Assembly (NCBI GenBank): GCA_029224185.1
Contig: CM055207.1
Coordinates: forward strand, 13,631,248-13,695,247
Length of the DNA stretch: 64,000 nt
From: Karalla daura
Taxonomy: Eukaryota; Chordata; Actinopteri; Chaetodontiformes; Leiognathidae
Reading direction: 5' to 3'
Numbering within the stretch: position 1 is the stretch's first letter; every line of letters starts with the position of its first letter. This document shows positions 60,666 through 64,000 of the stretch, piece after piece. A model generated the notes under the pieces. The model saw nothing but the letters and a program-made list of their open reading frames with translations, ran no database searches and had not been told where the DNA came from. The translations under genes were made by a program, and so were the position numbers.

Positions 60666-62705
60666 CTACAGCCCCTTCAGAGTGGACACCTTCTTCTTCC
60701 GGGCCGCCAGCATCTCGTAGAACGGGTCTTTGCTGATGGCCGCTCTGCAGGAGGGGGGAGGGGAGGAGCATTCAGAGGAAACGCACCACGATATGAAGGA
60801 ACTCTTCTCTGAATGTATGATTCTGACTTGTTACAGCTCCTATAGCTCCAGGCATGTGGCTTGACACCTGTGGCTGTACGCCATCTGTCTGTCTGTGTGT
60901 GTGTGTGTGTGTGTGTGTCTGTGTGTGCGCGCCTCACTTGATGCTGCTGATCCACTCGTCCTTCTCCTCGGCCGTCGGGGCAGAGATCCTGTAGAAGGTG
61001 TGGTTGCCCTCGACGACGCGGCCGTCCGCCTCCGTCTTGCAGGCCTTGATCACCTGGTCTTTGTGGTCCGGGATGAAGAGCTCGAAGCAGTTCTGGGAGA
61101 GAGAGGGAGAGAGAGGGGGGGGGGGCAGAGAGGAACGAGCAGGATGAATCAGGGTTTTCATGTCAACAGGAAGCGTCTGGGCAGTTTCTTTTTTTTTTGA
61201 AGCGCAAATCGGTTTCAGGACTTCTCATTTTGCCTGTTTTGTCTATCACTGCCGAACACCGCAGTGACCCCGAGAGCAGCACGACTGAGTCATTTCTCTG
61301 TCGGAGGTGAAACCACTTACCGGTTTCTTGGAGTCATCCACCTCTCTGATGCTCAGATTTTCCAGTGGGATGATCCCTCTGGGCTCTTTATCCTGGCGAA
61401 CGGGGAGACGACGCGTTAGATGGTGTTACTCCTCAAACACACACACACACAACGCACACACACACACGCGCACTCACGGTGGTGTACTCAAAGTAGTAGA
61501 GGCAGTTGTCGGTGAGGATGAACCAGCGTCTCTTCCACGTCTTGACGCGTCCACCTGAGGGGAGACGGCGGGTGAGTAACGGCGTGGGCGGAGGGGGGCG
61601 GCGGCTGAGACGCTCCGAGGCACGGCCGCGACGACGCGGGTTAGATCGGGCCGGGGGCGAGGGCCAGAGCGGGGGGGGCCAGGGCCAGAGCGGGGGGCCA
61701 GGGCCAGAGCGGGGGTTAAAACGTCCAGCGGTTAGAGACAGATGTGGACTGGTGTTTGCGTCGGCGTGGAGGTGGGTGAGGGGGCGCAGTAGCACACAGA
61801 AGCAGGAGTCTGGATTACTCAAGTCAAACGGGTGATGTGAAGGGGGAAGGGGTGGGGTGGGGGGGGCAGCTCGGAAGCAAAGCAGCACACTGAAGCTGAA
61901 GGTGAGGGGGGGGGGGGGGCAGAGAGGGGCGTACGTACCTCCTGGAGCCAATAACCCACGGAACACAAACAGGACGAGAACAAAAGAGAGTTACTGGGCG
62001 GCACGTCTGGGTATACAAGGTGCTGTTGCGGGCGCAGGCCTCTAGAGGGCGCCCTGGCTCAGTGATCCCCCCCTCTGGAGGAGGAGGAGGAGGAGGAGGG
62101 CGACGCTCTATGTGAGAGGGCGCGTACCGAGCTTGAGCAGCCAGCCCTCTCGGTCGGGGTTGAAGAAGGTGTGCGTGAGGTCGTTGCCGTCGTCCTCGGG
62201 GATCTTGAAGGGCTCGTTCTTGATGCTGTCGTACAGGTTCTGGGGGGAGCGTCGAGAGAGAGCGTGCACAGAGAGACACACCAGTGAGCGGGCGCGCGAG
62301 AACGCAGTGAAACTGCCGCTTTGGGGGCCGCCAGGCTGCGTGCAAACGTTCCGGCTTTGCAGTGAGAGGTGTCGGCTCGCGACTCAGTCGGCTTCAAAAC
62401 AATATGCGAAGAAAAAAAGATCAATCCTAATTCATTTCACAGCTGTTTCTGTGCGTTTCTGAACCGCTTCCTAGCCGAGACGTGAGCGTGGAGGTGAGAG
62501 CGCTTTGGTTTCTTTGGTTGGGGTGGGGGTGGGGGGGTGGGGGGGTCGTCTCTCACCCGGAGCAGCTCCTCGGGCAGGTCCCCTCCGTCGTTGATGCCCC
62601 GGTTCATGGCGGTGAACCTCTGCACCGAGGGCTTGTCCTTCACGTTGGGGTTGTGCAGGCTGGTGTTGAGCATGATGACGGCGAAGGACAGCACGTAGCA
62701 GGTGT
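60666..62705 (-). CDS. cyth1: Cytohesin-1, 3' part (Sec7 end and PH domain)
   Basis: Guanine-nucleotide exchange factor for ARF GTPases, recruited to the plasma membrane by phosphoinositides. Exons in the window, 5' to 3': 62557-62705, 62128-62239, optional 61939-61941, 61478-61554, 61321-61392, 60938-61092, 60666-60744. The upstream part of Sec7 and the N-terminal coiled coil lie beyond position 64000. Seen: end of Sec7 ([35 protein letters not shown]), linker [22 protein letters not shown] domain ([69 protein letters not shown]) and basic tail [12 protein letters not shown]. The SKKPNCFEL and RKKKVS segments favour cyth1 over cyth2 or cyth3, and pgs1 as a neighbour agrees with human 17q25. 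Confidence 0.9.
61939..61941 (-). other. cyth1: 3-nt alternative microexon of cyth1 (2G/3G switch)
   Basis: On minus the sequence reads GGCTCCAG, GAG, GTACGTACG: an acceptor, three bases, and a strong donor. The exon before ends in G and the next begins GT GGA, so skipping gives Gly-Gly and inclusion gives Gly-Gly-Gly at the start of the PH domain. Cytohesin 2G/3G isoforms made by a GAG microexon are known in mammals; 3G forms lose preference for PI(3,4,5)P3 over PI(4,5)P2. Confidence 0.8.
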
Positions 62706-63472
62706 CTGCGGGGCCGGCAGGGACAGGGTCAGACCGCTGGGCCGGGCGAGACTCTAGAGCGCCCCCCCCATCACCACAGCTTCAAACGCCCCAGCCTTCC
62801 CACCACATCACAGCATGGACCGACAGACTAACCCCCCACCCCCTCACCCCCCTACACTCACCCACACTGCTTTCATGTTTATTCCCGTGCCACCCCCAAC
62901 ACGTCTGACTGAAAACACGTGCACTCGTAAGAAAGCCACCCCACATTAATGAACGCATTTATGTTGTGTGTGTGACATTTACATTAAAGAGGAGTTGAGA
63001 AATGTGGACCAAATTAGTCCCGGTTTAGTTGTCTGTCTTTTTTCTTTTACACACCTTATTTATTGGCAGTTTGCGCCTCGCCCTGCAGTTTTTATCGCTT
63101 TCAAATTAAAATAATGGGACGTTGGAAATTGGGGGGGGGGGGGTGTCGTAGTGGCTGATTGTCCTTCAAGGGAACTTTCCCGAGTCACACTGATGCGCCG
63201 ACATGTTTCTCCCAGGATGAACATGTGCAGCCATTCATTACACTGGAAGTGCATGCCAGAGGTCTCCATCTACATGCTTGGTTCCGAGGGTGCCGGTTGC
63301 CGAGGTGACGGTAGAAAGTCAACAGAACGTTGGGTCGGAATGATGATGTTTTGCGGAATGATGATGCCGATTCTGAATTCCATGGGGTGACTGTAAGTGG
63401 GGCCGCGGGACTCAGCTCGGCACAGTCCAGATTCTTCGAATTTGTGAACTCCGTGCACGATACACCTGCAGC
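62706..63472. other. cyth1 intron, no gene recognised
   Basis: I looked for the preceding cyth1 exon on minus and did not find it. A G12 run lies at 63132-63143. On plus, a donor-like GTAAGT occurs near 63392. Confidence 0.5.
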
Positions 63473-63492
63473 GACTTAACGAATCCAGCCCA

Positions 63493-64000
63493 ATGGATTA
63501 TCAAACCGAGACCAAGGTAACCGAATCCGAGGAGTCATCGCTGACTGTTGTGGTTTCCCTGGCAGACCACCAGCCGGGGGAAGCCTACAACCCCCTCGTA
63601 GATTCGATCACTACCACGGTCAAGAAGATTCTGGAGGAACAGGCCCGTGACTTCAGCGTCTTCGACGGCCACCACGACATGTCCGAGGAGGACTACGACA
63701 TCTTCAAGACCAGCGCCTCCCAGGCCACCGAGGAGGCGGCATCCAAGATTGTTCGACTTCTGGTTGAACAAGTGAACTTGGAGGCTTGGAGATGCGCCGA
63801 AGCCGGGGTGAAGCAGGCGCCGGCGGCCTGGAAAAGGGTTGCGACTCACATCCAGGCCTCCTTCATCCACACGTTTGCCAAGGAGTCCATCGTGAACATG
63901 GTGGTGACCCTGAGGAAGACACTCGGCTCCACCCGAGGAACTCCCGGCAGCATCTCGCTGAGACAGCTGCTTGACTGCGTGGACTGGATGCTGGAGGACC
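63493..64000 (+). CDS. Unrecognised protein, N-terminal part, runs off the window
   Basis: Open for 169 codons from ATG 63493 to the window end, with no stop. It is preceded by an acceptor-like sequence (ACCTGCAG, exon from 63473), so the first exon may lie near 63392. The protein begins MDYQTETKVTESEESSLTV, is acidic at first (SVFDGHHDMSEEDYDIF) and then helical and amphipathic (ASKIVRLLVEQV, HIQASFIHTFAKESIVNMVV, ISLRQLLDCVDWMLED). Third positions are mostly G/C as in real fish exons. No signal peptide, membrane span or known catalytic motif is visible. It lies antisense inside, or near, a cyth1 intron. I do not recognise the family; a fish-restricted protein is my guess. Confidence 0.6.
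   Translation, partial: MDYQTETKVTESEESSLTVVVSLADHQPGEAYNPLVDSITTTVKKILEEQARDFSVFDGHHDMSEEDYDIFKTSASQATEEAASKIVRLLVEQVNLEAWRCAEAGVKQAPAAWKRVATHIQASFIHTFAKESIVNMVVTLRKTLGSTRGTPGSISLRQLLDCVDWMLED

Overview
The window is nuclear DNA from a bony fish, very probably a percomorph teleost. The evidence is vertebrate genes with many short (about 70-120 bp) GT-AG introns, very abundant CA/TG microsatellites, (GATA)n, and repeated copies of a common teleost tRNA-derived SINE. I cannot name the species. All gene models were built by hand from splice sites, codon phase and remembered family sequences; every complete model below closes in frame.

Layout. 270-8231 (-): polr3e, an RNA polymerase III subunit, 20 coding exons, probable 5' UTR exon near 9055-9240. 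9362-9443 (-): tRNA-Leu(AAG), just upstream of polr3e on the same strand. 10858-20708 (-): eef2k, eEF2 kinase, 17 coding exons, 726 aa. 21987-22068 (+): tRNA-Leu(UAG), divergent from eef2k. 22394-24784 (-): tha1, a PLP-dependent threonine aldolase, 7 exons. 24785-33640: a gene-poor interval with SINE copies and a cluster of STAT-type sites. 33640-36392 (-): socs3 with its 3' UTR, coding region split by an 82 bp intron. 39951-55079 (+): pgs1, the mitochondrial phosphatidylglycerophosphate synthase, 10 exons, with large introns full of microsatellites. 55080-60665: no certain gene. 60666-62705 (-): the 3' part of cyth1 (end of Sec7 domain plus PH domain), including a 3-nt alternative microexon. 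63493-64000 (+): start of an unrecognised open reading frame that runs off the window.

How the genes relate. The left third concerns RNA polymerase III and translation: a Pol III subunit, two leucine tRNA genes transcribed by Pol III, and the kinase that slows elongation. From memory, in human polr3e and eef2k are neighbours on 16p12 and each has a leucine tRNA gene close to its promoter, so this grouping may be very old. The right part (tha1, socs3, pgs1, cyth1) corresponds to human 17q25.3, where THA1 is a pseudogene and DNAH17 lies between PGS1 and CYTH1; DNAH17 is absent here. The boundary between the two human blocks falls between eef2k and tha1, at the tRNA-Leu(UAG).

The most interesting signals are the deep tRNA/gene association, eight TTCnnnGAA STAT-type sites beyond the 3' end of socs3 (five of them the identical 10-mer in the same orientation), the cyth1 microexon, TG-repeat tracts sitting directly on splice acceptors, and the unknown ORF at the right edge.
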